This document shows, piece after piece, positions 53,001-63,966 of a stretch of 64,000 bases of DNA (positions are counted from its first letter, which is position 1; each line of letters opens with the position of its first letter). Below the pieces are notes generated by a model, which saw nothing but the letters and a program-made list of their open reading frames with translations, did not search any database and had not been told where the DNA came from. The translations under genes were made by a program, and so were the position numbers. This DNA is from Polyodon spathula (Eukaryota > Chordata > Actinopteri > Acipenseriformes > Polyodontidae). The stretch covers positions 30,106,915 to 30,170,914 of the forward strand of contig NC_054552.1 in the NCBI RefSeq assembly GCF_017654505.1. The letters run 5' to 3'.

Positions 53001-56000
53001 GTATTAAAGGTCCTCTGGAGTCTTAGGCGTGGATGTAAAGTTTCCAAATATCGTCTGAACAAGTTTTTCTTTTCAAAATGCTGTTCTGTGTCCACACAGA
53101 TTTTACCTTGAAGCAAACAATTTTAAGGAAGGTGACATTTTCACATTCCTAGAAAGTTCAAATAACATACAGTATTGAATAAACAAACTCCTACTTCACC
53201 ACTGCCAAGATAGCTGACACACATTTCTGATTTTTTTTGGCAATGTCTGAGACAGTCTTTGGTTTAAGATGGCCCACTCACTGCCTGTTAAGGCATCCGT
53301 AATGCTACAGGATCAGGCTGTCTCACTATATATACGCTGGAGCTTGTTGGCAAGTCATTGTTTTGGTGACTGTTTGTTTTCCCAGTTTACTAGTGTGCAC
53401 TGGTTACATTTTCACAAATTAAGTCACCTGCTCTTCATAGAAGCGAAATCAACCAAGCATGCTTGTTCATTTTCTGTTGTGCTTTATGATATTTGGAATT
53501 AAGATCTTTTCACTGATTTTAATGGGGGGGGGGGTGTAATTAACATAATTGAGCATTACTAGTAAACCATTGTAAAGCTGAAAATGACAAATAGCTGTGT
53601 GATTGAAAGTCAACTACTTTTACTGTACTGTAGGCCTGTCTTTCATGTTCCGGTGCATTTACAGCTGTATTATAGGATGTGGCAACTCCTAACACACTAC
53701 ACATGAAGTTTCTGTGGTAACTGTGAGTTACATAGCTCTTTATAGAAGTGCAAAGATATTGTTCGATATCCACTGTAAACACAGTTATACTCTACAGCGT
53801 GTGGCTAATTGCGGCACAAAATGGCTCTGCTTACAAGAAGTAATTTTCCTGGCAAGTTGCAGAATGCCTGTGTACAGTAAAAGGTGACATTTCAGCAGGC
53901 CCCCGTTTTTTCTTTATCACTTGGATTTATCTGATAATTGGACAGGAAGAAAAGTGTGTAATGCAGGGAAGAATATTTACCCAGGGATATGACTTGGTGT
54001 ACATTGTTGTCATTGGTAATCAATTATAATTGATTGTGTAAGCTGTGTTTTGTTTACAGTAAACCCATAGTAATAATTCTCTAATTTGTATTCTCTGCAA
54101 TGTAATTTAGACCTGTGAAGCTTTGAAAACCTGCAGATCGGATTTTGTGCATTGAATGTAGACCTAAACTGAAAAGTTGTGGTCCTGAGCGAAGTGTTTG
54201 AGTGTACACTATGTCCCCAGTAAGAAGTGAGATGCAGTGAAAGCCTGGCACAGGGCAGGCCATGTGAATGCTGGAGTAATGCTGCTTGCAGTATCGGTAG
54301 GAGGAGGTCAAGTGGAAGAGCAGATGAATGATCTAAATCTAAAAATGATTAAACACAAAACAAACACGTCTCGAATTTTCCGGCTAATTTCATAAGATGG
54401 CATTCAATAACGTGTGGCTCAAGGCCAAAGGTGTTATAAATCTGTTTTTATTGTCTCGATTCTCGCACTATGAAAGTCCTTGTCGTTGTATGTAATGTTC
54501 TCACTATAAAAGCCAATGCATACTTGCAAAACGGTTAATATAGGACATAATAAAAACATCACTTAAATTGCAAATGGCTGTGTCCTCGGAGGGGGTTGAG
54601 ATGGAGCACAGCAGCACTTCACATCCATCAGGGTTCCAGGAAGTTTTCCAGGAAGTCCCCCCCACCCCTGCCGATTTTGTTTTATTTAATAAGTTTGAGA
54701 ACATATAGTATGTCTAAAATGCTTGCTTGACATGTTTGACACTTAGTTAGGAGGGAAACAAATAATACTGTACAACACTATAGGAATACATTGATTGTCC
54801 ACACCAAAATAATTTATGTCCTTTAGTGATATTTAAAGGATACACAGCATAGTGTTGTGTTATGGATGCGGGGACCAACAGCCTAAAATATAGCCTAAAA
54901 AGTTGTGGATTTTGTGTCTATCTGCCTCCTATCATATTTTTACTTATTATGTTATCAAGTATAACGCCTGCAGAACTCTGCATACTTACATTGAAGTGAC
55001 TCCTCAGGCATTTTAAAATGAGTCTTGCAGTCTCTTTAACAGTCATGCCTTGGAAGGAAATGAGTGTCAGCGCAGCTGTTTGAACCCCTGGCCGAGTTAG
55101 AGGCACACAATAGGATAGTGATTCAGCAGTCCTTCCGAGTACCCCCCTCCTCCTTGTGAACACCTGCTCAACAGTAGCCCGAGTCCGGTTTGCCTGCTAC
55201 TTTACAGTACAGTTGAAACTTTATTTCCAAAGTGCGTTTTCCAGACTAGCTTGCAGCATTTAATCAATGTGCATTGTTCAAAAGTTATACATTGTCTCAC
55301 AATGTCATGTTGTGTCTGTCTGTATACACAGAAGATTACTTACTGTATTCCTCCTTTGCTTACACACCATTCCCTTCAGAATAGTGCAGGATAAAAAAGC
55401 ACTTAAACAGATGGACACCAGGTTCATGCTTCCCACTCTTATGTTTACAGCTCAGTGTTGTGAACAGTTCTCCTCTTCTGTCCAGTTTTCAATTGATTGA
55501 AGTGTACAGCTGTGTTGTAATGGTACCAGATTTCTAACATATCACATTGCCCTGTCTGTTGGAGGGGGAGGGGAAGGAGAAGGGAAATGGCAGTCAATTG
55601 AGTGGGTTCTCATTGTGCAGTCTGTACAGTAAGTTTACATTTGAAAACTGAAGTCAAACGTTTTTAGTTTCGACATTGCCTGCTGTCTGGCACACATTAA
55701 CAAATAGAAAGTGACATGCAGTCTTGAGGGAGTCTATTTCAAACTACTGTATATGGTAATTCAGAATATTGGGCTGGAATGTCACCTAAATTATAGTTGT
55801 AAGTAAAAGGAGCCAAACAAGTAGATTCCTAGTGTAAAGGTTTTTGGCACTGTTGATGTCCCTGTGGTGGAATTGTCTTTTACTGTACTGCTGACAGGCT
55901 GAATCCCCTGGAAGGGTTGCTGTAAGGTACTGTGCGGTCCTATGTGTCATTTGGTGGAGTTAGACCAGTTTTACTGCAAGTACTGCATCAGTGTGGCTCC

Positions 56001-56326
56001 TTGCTATGCAGACATCAAGAATCCTTGTGATCAGGAGAAATCGAAGGGTTAAAGTTGCTTAAGCATATTCGTGACACGACCACCTGGAAGTCATCTAGCC
56101 TGACAAACCAGGATCAAGGTGAAATATCCGCTGTGCAACAGTAGACTTGGCCTGCCATCCTATCTTTAAACCAGCAGCTCTTGCAGCCAGTTCCTGTGCA
56201 GCGATGAGTTATTTTGGAGAGTGTGAAGAATTGCTCAAGGTAGAAACACTCACTGTTTGCAAAGTCATTTTTGTCTTGCCTAAACTCTTTTTCTTTTTGC
56301 ATTTTTTTTTTTTTTTCCGTTGACAG
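48646..56326 (+). other. zfand6: Probable first intron of ZFAND6 (5' UTR)
   Basis: About 7.7 kb without recognisable coding sequence. Contains T- and A-runs (48938-48959, 50042-50070), a G-run at 53524-53534, and the last-exon-type acceptor TTCCGTTGACAG at its right end after a 16-T tract. Additional untranslated exons could be hidden here. Confidence 0.45.
50042..50070. repeat. Poly-A run
   Basis: 29 consecutive A. No retroposon body is recognisable upstream. Confidence 0.9.
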
Positions 56327-56342
56327 GATCTGTAGGTGGGAT

Positions 56343-56493
56343 ATGGCTCAAGAAACTAACCAAACCCAAGGGCCTATGCTCTGTACTACCGGCTGCGGAT
56401 TTTATGGGAACCCGCGCACAAATGGCATGTGCTCGGTTTGTTATAAGGACTTTCTGCAGAGGCAAAACAGCAATGGAAGAGTTAGCCCCCCTG
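56343..56493 (+). CDS. zfand6: ZFAND6 coding exon 1 (A20 finger)
   Basis: The exon opens at 56327 after TTGACAG, with 16 untranslated bases before ATG. It encodes the whole A20 finger ([14 protein letters not shown]) and ends CCC CCT G before GTAAGC. Confidence 0.95.
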
Positions 56494-59273
56494 GTAAGCA
56501 CAAGGCGAGCGGTACAGTACAGTATAGCACAGACTATCTGAGTACTAGTGGACAGTATTTGTTACTTTATTTCTTGAGTAATTACTCCCCAAACTTATGT
56601 GTTGATGGTGACAGGTATTAAGGATTCGTGATTGTTTTTCTACAGCGTCTACTGGTGTCAGTAGCATAGGAGATTCTTTACCAACGCAGTGCTCGGAAGC
56701 CAGTACTGTAGATGCACCGCCAGCGTTAGTCCAGGCAGCTGCACCGTCCGAACAAAGCAGGTACGCTGTGCTATTTGTGACCAAATCCTTTGATTCATAT
56801 GAATATATCAACAGGTTTGTTTCTGTAGCCTAGATATTAAAAATTCATCAGTTTCTGATTTGAAGTAAGTAGTTAAATCTCTTCTGATGTAGCTACAGAA
56901 TGTATTAGCAATTTTGTCTTTTGTGTAAACGGGATTCGGTCCTTTTTAACTGACTATGTAGCGTCTGGTTTGGAGTGTTCTGTTTAGTGCATTGGACGTA
57001 TTTATTTGAGCTTGGAAACTTCCCAGACCTTCCTGGATCAAACAGAAGCAATTCACTGGCTTTTTTTGTTCTCTATTTTCTTTTTTCCAAAATATATAAT
57101 CTCCTTTGTTAATTCCTGCATTGTGGTTTAACCTGCAGACCCCCCCCCCCCCCCCCCCCCCCATCAGCTGTTCAGTGTAGTGTATCTGGAAACAGGTTTA
57201 TGAATAGATTTCCATTACAGTTCCCCTGCACATGTTCAAATCCAGAAATCTGTGGCAGTTGCAGGGGGGTGGGTCTGTGACCCAGGGGTTTGGTTTTCAT
57301 TGAACCATGTCTTCAACTTTTTAGGCTGCCATGTTTCTTAATTTGTGAGCTATTGAAAACAAACATGCGATGAGCACGCTATGAAATGTCCACCTTGATG
57401 CAGAGTATGGATTGCTGCTTTTACCTCGGCATTACTACTTGGTGCTTAAGGTTTTTTACAACACCAGCTTTACACCCAAGTTATTCCTTCTGTAGGTTAA
57501 GATTTTTGTAATCTCAAAGAGGTGCCATCTCTGTGGATGAGGGAACTTGATTTACATTGCTAAATCAAGTATATTTAGTATATGCAAATCATTTACTACT
57601 TATAGTTTAGTACGATCACAGCAACAACAAAATAATTAGATCATTTTTAATTCTATTCAACACATTTTTTATAATCTTTGTTATTTAAGAATAAATGTCT
57701 TGGGTTTTCGACCTCCTTTTTTGACATGCATATAGTTCATAAATCTCCATACTTGCTGTTTACCTGCAGTATTGTCTCCAGCCAGTCTCTGTTGTCGCAA
57801 ACATCCGAAACAAATTCTGAAGAGGATGATGCAACGGGGTGCAAAGTAGAGCCTAAAACAGAAGAATTGCAAGGTACATGGTTTAAACTCTTTTCGTAAC
57901 CCTGGGTATTACTGGATGTTACCTTTTGTGGTAACTTTTACTACAGATTCCACACACCTTCATCTTCTGAATAAACATGTGACATAATGGGTAGGTCATC
58001 AGAGTGAAATTAAACCGAGTTTTTTCAAGAGAGCATGCTTATTTAAAGTGTCCATACTTAATCATTCAGCTTTAAAAACCTGATGCAACGTGTTTCCTTT
58101 CAATTTTTGGAAATTTGCATGCATTAAGGCTTCCATTGAACCTTTGTCTACTGGACAGAGCAGAGTTCCTGAGCACCAGATACAGTGCCAGTCTGTCCTT
58201 AATTTAAATGACACTCGTGGACATTCCTAGAAAGCAGGTTTGGCTCCCATTTGAAAAGGAAAAACTCCAAGAACCAGCTAGCACATTGAATGTTATTTTT
58301 ACTAGCTATTGGCTGTTTGTGGGGGAAATCCTGCTGTAAAAGCGTTTCTTGACTGCACCAGGCAATGAGCCCATAGGAAGAGCCTTGCAGGACAGTGCAG
58401 AGAGCAGGAAAGGTGACAGTGGAAGGGAAGATTGCTCCATGGATCTGTGCGATTTAGACACCTCTGAGGCAGAGCTAGGTTCTAGTGGTAGTGCAGCAAC
58501 TAAGTTTGCTGATCTCGCTCATGTGTCGGACAATGCAAGAGCCAAAAGAAAGTTTGATGATACTGATCGGGTATTAGATGGAATCCGTGGTAAGTGATAT
58601 CCAAACTTCTATTTACGTATTTATTTAAAATAAAAAAAGAAAACACCTTAAATTGACAGCGTTGTCCTAAAACAGTAGTGTCACAGAAATGTATTCCACA
58701 GGCATTCCTGTATTTCCCCTTCCAGCTCAATTGTACTGCCTGATCTAATAGATCGGTCTGTATCTGAGACAGAGGCTTCTTGAAAGTAATGAAAAATGAC
58801 ATAAAATAAAATTTGAAAAAGCTTTTGCTTTTATTTAGGAGGAAAATAAGACAACTGAGGAAAAATAAGGTGAAAAAAGGTTGGTGTTTTAACCTTTTCA
58901 TACCTTTTTTAAAAGCTTTTTGGGGGTGTGTCCCGGGAAGGAAAGTGGTTATTTGTTGAATACAGCAGGTATTGGAGATTTTTCTGAACTCTGTCATGCT
59001 TCAGAGTTCACACGGCTATGCGTTTTCACTTTATTATGGTGCTTTCTTATTTTATATGGGTAAATGAAAACGAATAGTGGTATAAACCCCTTGAATGAAA
59101 ACTGTTGCATTAACTAGACATCCTTCTAACCTCAGTCATGGTACCTTTTCTTTCGTTGACATAAAAAGGCATGAAAAGTCATCGCTCTTTGTTTCCATAT
59201 TCTGACAATTCCCTTACCTCAGGGAACCTTAAATTGTTGGAACCCTAATTATGTGTGTTTTAAAAACTTAAAA

Positions 59274-59357
<84 letters not shown>

Positions 59358-59872
59358 TAATTAATTTTTTTTCCCCATTTGCATATACAAAGTTGAATGT
59401 ATTACTAATGGAGGTTTTGGTTGGTCCCTTAGCTTCAGCCTCAGACGAGTCTGACCAGGCTTCTTCAGAAGGGCAGGACAAGTCACCCGAAAAGGCCAAA
59501 CAGAAAAAGAATCGCTGCTTTTTGTGCCGGAAGAAAGTGGGACTTACTGGTATGTGCAGGAGCTTCACCTACTGCCATCTAGCTGGGTCACAATCTGTTG
59601 AGTTTGGCTTTAAAGTTTATGTATCCCTGTAAGAAAAGATATAAATATTGCCCCTCATCGTTACCTACCTCCGTTAAGGTCATATGCGTTTGTGTAATTC
59701 TTATGTTCTTGTTTTCTTCACAGGCTTTGATTGCAGATGTGGGAATTTGTTTTGTGGCGTCCATCGTTACTCTGACCTTCACAATTGTACTTTCGATTAC
59801 AAGGCTGATGCAGCTGAGAAAATAAGAAAAGAAAACCCAGTAGTTGTTGGAGAAAAGATCCAGAAAATTTGA
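56343..59872 (+). CDS. zfand6: AN1-type zinc finger protein 6, complete
   Basis: A cytosolic adaptor (also called AWP1) with an A20 zinc finger that binds ubiquitin and an AN1 finger. The mammalian protein is linked to TRAF2/NF-kB signalling and to peroxisomal protein import. Six coding exons join in frame: 56343-56493, 56646-56760, 57770-57873, 58362-58589, 59433-59549 and 59724-59872. The 287-residue product starts [15 protein letters not shown]20 ligands are C14, C18, C30 and C33. The AN1 ligands are C228, C231, C242, C244, C249, H252, H258 and C260. The C-terminus is [20 protein letters not shown] plus QKI, near-identical to human. Mammalian ZFAND6 is about 208 residues; the excess comes from the 228-base fourth coding exon in the linker. 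Confidence 0.96.
56646..56760 (+). CDS. zfand6: ZFAND6 coding exon 2
   Basis: Starts after TTTTTCTACAG and ends AAAGCAG|GTACGC. Encodes a Ser/Ala-rich linker ([20 protein letters not shown]), matching human SVSSLSESLPVQCTD in layout. Confidence 0.93.
57140..57162. repeat. Homopolymer run of 23 C
   Basis: An unbroken C-run in ZFAND6 coding intron 2. The opposite strand is G23 and could form quadruplexes. Exact length is prone to sequencing error. Confidence 0.9.
57770..57873 (+). CDS. zfand6: ZFAND6 coding exon 3
   Basis: Starts after TTTACCTGCAG, ends GAATTGCAAG|GTACAT. Encodes [20 protein letters not shown], then [15 protein letters not shown], equivalent to human SPVSNQSLLSES...ETEDVQ. 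Confidence 0.92.
58362..58589 (+). CDS. zfand6: ZFAND6 coding exon 4, extra linker exon
   Basis: A 228-base open exon, phase 1 at both ends, between GACTGCACCAG and the strong donor GTAAGT. It adds 76 residues (starts [19 protein letters not shown], ends [16 protein letters not shown]), acidic in the middle and basic at the end, with no domain I recognise. Human ZFAND6 has nothing at this point: EDVQ runs directly to ASVSD. Skipping it would join EELQ to ASASD exactly as in human. Evidence for use: full-length open frame, both splice sites and matching phase. Whether it is constitutive or alternative is unknown. Confidence 0.75.
59277..59349. repeat. (AT)n microsatellite
   Basis: About 36 AT units in ZFAND6 coding intron 4, ending 83 bases before the next acceptor. 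Confidence 0.95.
59433..59549 (+). CDS. zfand6: ZFAND6 coding exon 5 (first half of AN1)
   Basis: The acceptor is CCCTTAG at 59432, with further in-frame AGs at 59438 and 59444. Encodes [20 protein letters not shown], then [20 protein letters not shown] with the first two AN1 cysteines, and ends ACTG|GTATGT. Confidence 0.94.
59724..59872 (+). CDS. zfand6: ZFAND6 coding exon 6 (second half of AN1, C-terminus)
   Basis: Starts after TTTTCTTCACAG, encodes [18 protein letters not shown] onward with the remaining six AN1 ligands, and ends ATT TGA at 59870-59872. Confidence 0.96.
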
Positions 59873-60487
59873 ACAGTGGCTTGTTTTTGGATTTCGTAAC
59901 AATCTGCAACTTAGATTGACTTAAGCTTATTGTCTCCTTTTTTGTCATTTAATGGGAGTTCTGAGCAATGTATCCTGCATAGACCCTTAAATCATGCATG
60001 CCACCAGGAATTGCATTTTGAAAATTACTTTTAAAATATTCTTTGCATTTTTTAATATTTTTAATTTCCTTTTGGATGTTGTGGTTGGATAAATCTAAGC
60101 AAACTTTAGGAGTAATACCATTTTATGCCATCTTAATTTTAGTTAAGTGCAGTTTACAGAACCCAGTTAGGTAAAAATGCTGGAGGGCTGTGCTTTTCCA
60201 GTATTTACAAACAGTCATGTTGTAATCTTGAAAGTTTTTATTTCCTTTGTATATAGCTTATCCTTCTCCTGCAGCACGATTTCTCTCTTGAAATTGTGCC
60301 TTTTCAAGGCACACTTAGGTATCAATAATTGAATGTATTCTAATCATTTATGGCTGCTTTTGTTCTTCATTAACGAAACGGGGTTTCAACAAATAATATT
60401 GGCATATTCGCTTATTTGCTCCCACAGCTTGTCTGAGTAATTTTAGGAGTGTATGCTATAAAAGTTTGTGTGTGTTTCATTTGGAAT

Positions 60488-60506
60488 GGGGTGGGGTGGG
60501 GTGGGG
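60488..60506 (+). repeat. (GGGGT) repeat, G-quadruplex candidate
   Basis: G-runs at 60488-60491, 60493-60496, 60498-60501 and 60503-60506 with single-T loops, on the transcribed sense strand. Confidence 0.9.
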
Positions 60507-60648
60507 AGAGAGCCTGTATGCCCTTCATTGCTGGCTGTGAGTTTCATCCTGGGAAATATAGTTCACATAACTGAGCTTGCACAAATGAAGTATGACCTGA
60601 AATTGTGCTGTATTTATGTTAGTTTATTCACTGTCTTAACTTTGATTA

Positions 60649-60654
60649 AATAAA
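60649..60654 (+). terminator. zfand6: ZFAND6 polyadenylation signal
   Basis: AATAAA 777 bases past the stop codon, followed within 20 bases by a T-rich stretch (GTTTTATACTTTTTTATT). Confidence 0.75.
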
Positions 60655-60670
60655 GTTAAAAACAAATTGT

Positions 60671-62329
60671 TTTATACTTTTTTATTAATTTAATTTCTTT
60701 GCGCCAAAGTCCGTAATTGCGGTGGGTGGGAAGCTTTTGATTTTGCACTTTTATTTTAATGTTTTCTTTAATAATGACATTCTTAATCATACTGGAATAT
60801 AGTCAGCTCTCATTAAGGTGAATTTCAAGGGGCCAGCAAAAAATGTATGTATTGTTCAGTGTGCATTATTCACTGCTTTCAGCATCTCCACTTTTGCCTG
60901 CAAGAATAATGCACGTTTTTTTACGCTGTTCACTCATTTGTGCTTCATGGAAATGGGTTGGGGTTGGAGACAAGACTATTTGCTTTTTTTCAATGTATAT
61001 AAGCCTAAAAGCTTCAATAACAATAGAATTGTATGCATGAAAAGGATGTGTGGGTTTGATGGCAAATACTGTATTTTGTATGTTCTCAATTTATATACAC
61101 TAGATTTTTAAAGTTCAAACTTAAATTGCTTAAGAAATCAGGTACTATAATTTGCTGGAGAGAATTTAAACGAAGAACCTTTCACAAATGATCAAGTTTG
61201 GAGCACCACATGTTTAAACTACGGACCTGTATGAAATCATTTATGGCTGTGCCATATTCATTCTAAAGTACAGCAATGGCAGTGCCATAAACCTTGCATT
61301 GATTTAGGCCTAGGTTTGACCACTTATGATATGATGAATAATGTGTGATCTTGAAAGCACATGGACAGGTTGGTGTTTGGATTAACTGGCATAAGTTAAT
61401 GAAGAAAATGTAATTACTGTAAAATGAGATTGAGTAATAACCATGTATGTAAACAAGGATTAAAATGCAAAATTATTCATTGACTCAAGAACTGTAATTT
61501 TAGACGTTGGGTTTGTTCATAATCATCATTTAGAACTACTTTGTCTTTTACTTGAATGATTAGAATTAGGGAGAGGCAGACATTTAATTTTTGGACTATT
61601 TAGTACACTAAATAAGTACACTACGAAATATAATGTGTTACGTTTTTAGTCTAGCCAGCTTTACGCTTTGGATATTATTTAGTTTGTTTGTTTTTTATAC
61701 ATGGACAAATGTTGCGGATTCTTGTTCAGTTATTGAATAATGCAACAAACCCTATACACAATTTTATTTTCGTTTGAACCCCATCCAGGGAATGGAGACC
61801 TGTCAAGTGGATCCTGTGTAACTTCCAGAAGTGCTTCAGAGCTCCTCTTTGGAGTATATTGTGCATTTTTCCAGCCTTTGATATGAAAATAATAAATGTG
61901 TGATCCATTTTGTGAAGGTATATGTGTGTGTGAACATGAGATGCAGCCCATGGTAAGGAGCATTACAACAAACTAAAAGTTCATATGAAGGAAAAATCTG
62001 CGCAAAATAAAATGGTAGAGATGAAACGGGTTGCTGCCTTAGCCACGTTGAACGTAAAGATTTTTAACAATTGAGACGTTTGTTCAGTTAACACACCTCT
62101 TAACTGTTTATATGTATCGGATGCACATGTTAGGGTGGTAGACCAGCAGGGAGCTTGAGACCATGCATGTAATTTTAGGTTGGATGTAAGGGACGATGCT
62201 TTTTACTGGATGATGATGCCTTTGGCTGTAAAGTTTAATGGGAACAAAGAAGATGCTGAACCAGCCATTGTAGGTTTAACCTTTCCTCAACCTGTTTCCT
62301 CAGATCTGTTACTATTCAAAATCGTATTT
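60671..62329. other. Spacer between ZFAND6 and FAH
   Basis: No gene recognised. A/T-rich sequence with short chance frames; further AATAAA hexamers exist (for example near 61890), so longer ZFAND6 transcripts are possible. Confidence 0.55.
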
Positions 62330-62540
62330 GAAAGGGGTTGTCGCAAAAATAGGCTGTCACCAGACCACAATCCTATCGTGCCTCTGTGATATGCTTGGGA
62401 GAAGGATAACAACAAACCCAACCATGGATACTGAGCTACAGCAGATGTGCCTGGAGGAATGGAAGACCTCTTCTCCCATGTTTAGGCTAATCAACTGCAG
62501 CAAGGGAGTTTTCCTACTGCCTGGAGTTCTGAGAAACTAG
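62330..62540 (+). pseudogene. Relic of a Tc1-family transposase C-terminus
   Basis: In one frame SPDHNPIVPL matches the Tc1 catalytic signature SPDLNPIE..LW. After a one-base frame change, DMLGRRITTNPTMDTELQQM and CLEEWKT match the C-terminal tail (LGRR...L...EEW). The third catalytic Glu position reads Val, and the frame is broken, so it is dead. No inverted repeats are obvious nearby; it is a fragment and unrelated in detail to the element at 35 kb. Confidence 0.6.
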
Positions 62541-62897
62541 CATTCTTATTGTGTTCTCTATTAGCTTTGTATATCATTTTTATATAGTAGGTGTTGCACT
62601 CCAGCTAGACCTTGCTCCATTATTTCCATGTCTTGTGTCACTCCTACAAATTATGCAATTTTGAGGTGTTTCACATTCAATCAAGTCAACGTTTAGTTTT
62701 CAAAAAGCTTCGCTGTTTTGTTTTAAATTAAAAAAAAAAAAAAAAAGTTTGAAAATATATAAAATGCACAATGTATTTTCAAAAATGTGTAGCACCAGGT
62801 TGCTGAGTCATGCAGAAAGCTGGCATCAATTAGTAACCAAGTTCTGTTCTGGGGAGAGGAGATCTGAGAGAGGGGTGGGATACAGGCCTCACTTCTC

Positions 62898-62902
62898 ATT
62901 GG
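62898..62902 (+). promoter_or_regulatory. fah: Inverted CCAAT box upstream of FAH
   Basis: ATTGG 123 bases before the FAH start codon, with G-rich GGGGAGAGGAG and GAGAGGGGTGGG upstream. No TATA box. Promoter role inferred from position. Confidence 0.35.
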
Positions 62903-63024
62903 GCACCCTGCTTGCTGTTAGAGGCGGTGACAGTCGGATGGCTGCAGTTATGAACAGTGGGGATGTTTAGTGTTAGTGCTGCATTTTGCTGAAAGTTCTC
63001 ACTGTAGGATTGTGTTGTTACAAC

Positions 63025-63105
63025 ATGTCTTTCATTAAAGTCGAAGAGAGTTCTGATTTCCCCATTCACAATCTTCCTTACGGTATATTTTCTACCCCGG
63101 ACAAT
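63025..63105 (+). CDS. fah: FAH coding exon 1
   Basis: ATG follows GTTACAAC, and the exon ends GACAAT|GTAAGT, a strong donor, phase 0. Confidence 0.95.
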
Positions 63106-63630
63106 GTAAGTATCGACTTTTTGATTTGTTCTACTCTGTACGCATTCCATGGAAACCGTGAAACAGTTGCAGATGTATTGGAAATGTAAAAGCATGGGTT
63201 TAGGGATTGTTGGAATATTTTTCCAAACTAATCGGTGCCTAGTTAAGAAGTTTTTACCGTCAGTATCTGAAAGTAGCGAGTATGAATGAATTGGTATATG
63301 AAAGGGGTGTCTATAGCCGTATTGAGCGCCTCTGGTCGGCACGGTGCATGTGTATGTTACGATTTTCAGAAGTGTATGGTCCACGTATTGTTGTGTTTGT
63401 GTGGTGTTTTTTTTTTTTTTTTTTTTTTTTTAAAGTAGGTCATGGCGCTATCTCATGTGCAGTGCCCTTTGAAACTTTTACAATGGAGTCTGTGTTTGCC
63501 TCTACGTTTTCCTCCGGGAGCATTTACAAACAATTACGGTTTAATCCATAAGTAGAGCAGTTAGTTATTGATTAGGTACCTAAAGGCATTTCATTAAAAA
63601 AAAAAAAGCTCCATTCACAAAAAATCGTGT

Positions 63631-63664
<34 letters not shown>

Positions 63665-63966
63665 TCTGTAGATACATTATTGCTAGGTCCTGTGGGGGAT
63701 TAGTCAAATCTTTCCAGTGCCATTTTTACTTAGCAGTCCTTGACCATTTTTAAAGCTGTAAAATAAATAAATAAATTTCATGAATAGTATGAATGCTTTC
63801 CCCTTCTCAAAACCCTCCAGTTTTCCCATGCTTGTGTATGAATGCTTTCTTTCAGCCCAGGCACAGAATAGGAGTTGCCATAGGAGATCAGATATTGGAC
63901 CTCGGTGTAATCAAACATCTTTTCAGTGGACCAGTGCTTTCCAAGCACCAAGATGTCTTTGCCCAG
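63025..63966 (+). CDS. fah: Fumarylacetoacetase, first two coding exons (partial)
   Basis: The cytosolic homodimeric enzyme (EC 3.7.1.2) splits fumarylacetoacetate into fumarate and acetoacetate, the last step of tyrosine degradation, mainly in liver. Coding exons seen: 63025-63105 (residues 1-27) and 63856-63966 (residues 28-64), separated by a 750-base GT-AG intron. Together they match the human N-terminal SH3-like domain: [20 protein letters not shown], then [18 protein letters not shown], and [11 protein letters not shown]. The human enzyme has 419 residues, so about 85% of the gene, including the catalytic C-terminal domain, lies beyond the right edge. No damage seen in the present part. 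Same strand as ZFAND6 and next to it, as in tetrapods. Confidence 0.96.
63407..63662. repeat. Two long T-runs in FAH intron 1
   Basis: T-runs of 26 (63407-63432) and 31 (63632-63662) bases, with an 11-13 base A-run at 63596-63607 between them. Confidence 0.9.
63856..63966 (+). CDS. fah: FAH coding exon 2
   Basis: Starts after TTTCTTTCAG and ends GCCCAG|GTAATT, phase 0, 37 codons. Confidence 0.95.

Larger units (their letters stand above)
59873..60670 (+). other. zfand6: ZFAND6 3' UTR
   Basis: About 0.8 kb between the stop codon and the first good polyadenylation signal. It carries four GGGG runs separated by single T at 60488-60506, a candidate RNA G-quadruplex. Confidence 0.7.

Noticed and set aside
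57545..57570. 10-base inverted repeat ACTTGATTTA/TAAATCAAGT in a ZFAND6 intron
   Set aside because: Short and A/T-rich, expected by chance at this length scale; no transposon ends around it.
58500..58997. 165-residue minus-strand frame over ZFAND6 exon 4
   Set aside because: It is the antisense shadow of a coding exon extended into A/T-rich intron; no family resemblance.
62896..63384. 162-residue minus-strand frame over FAH exon 1
   Set aside because: Antisense to a well-supported exon and promoter; no domain.
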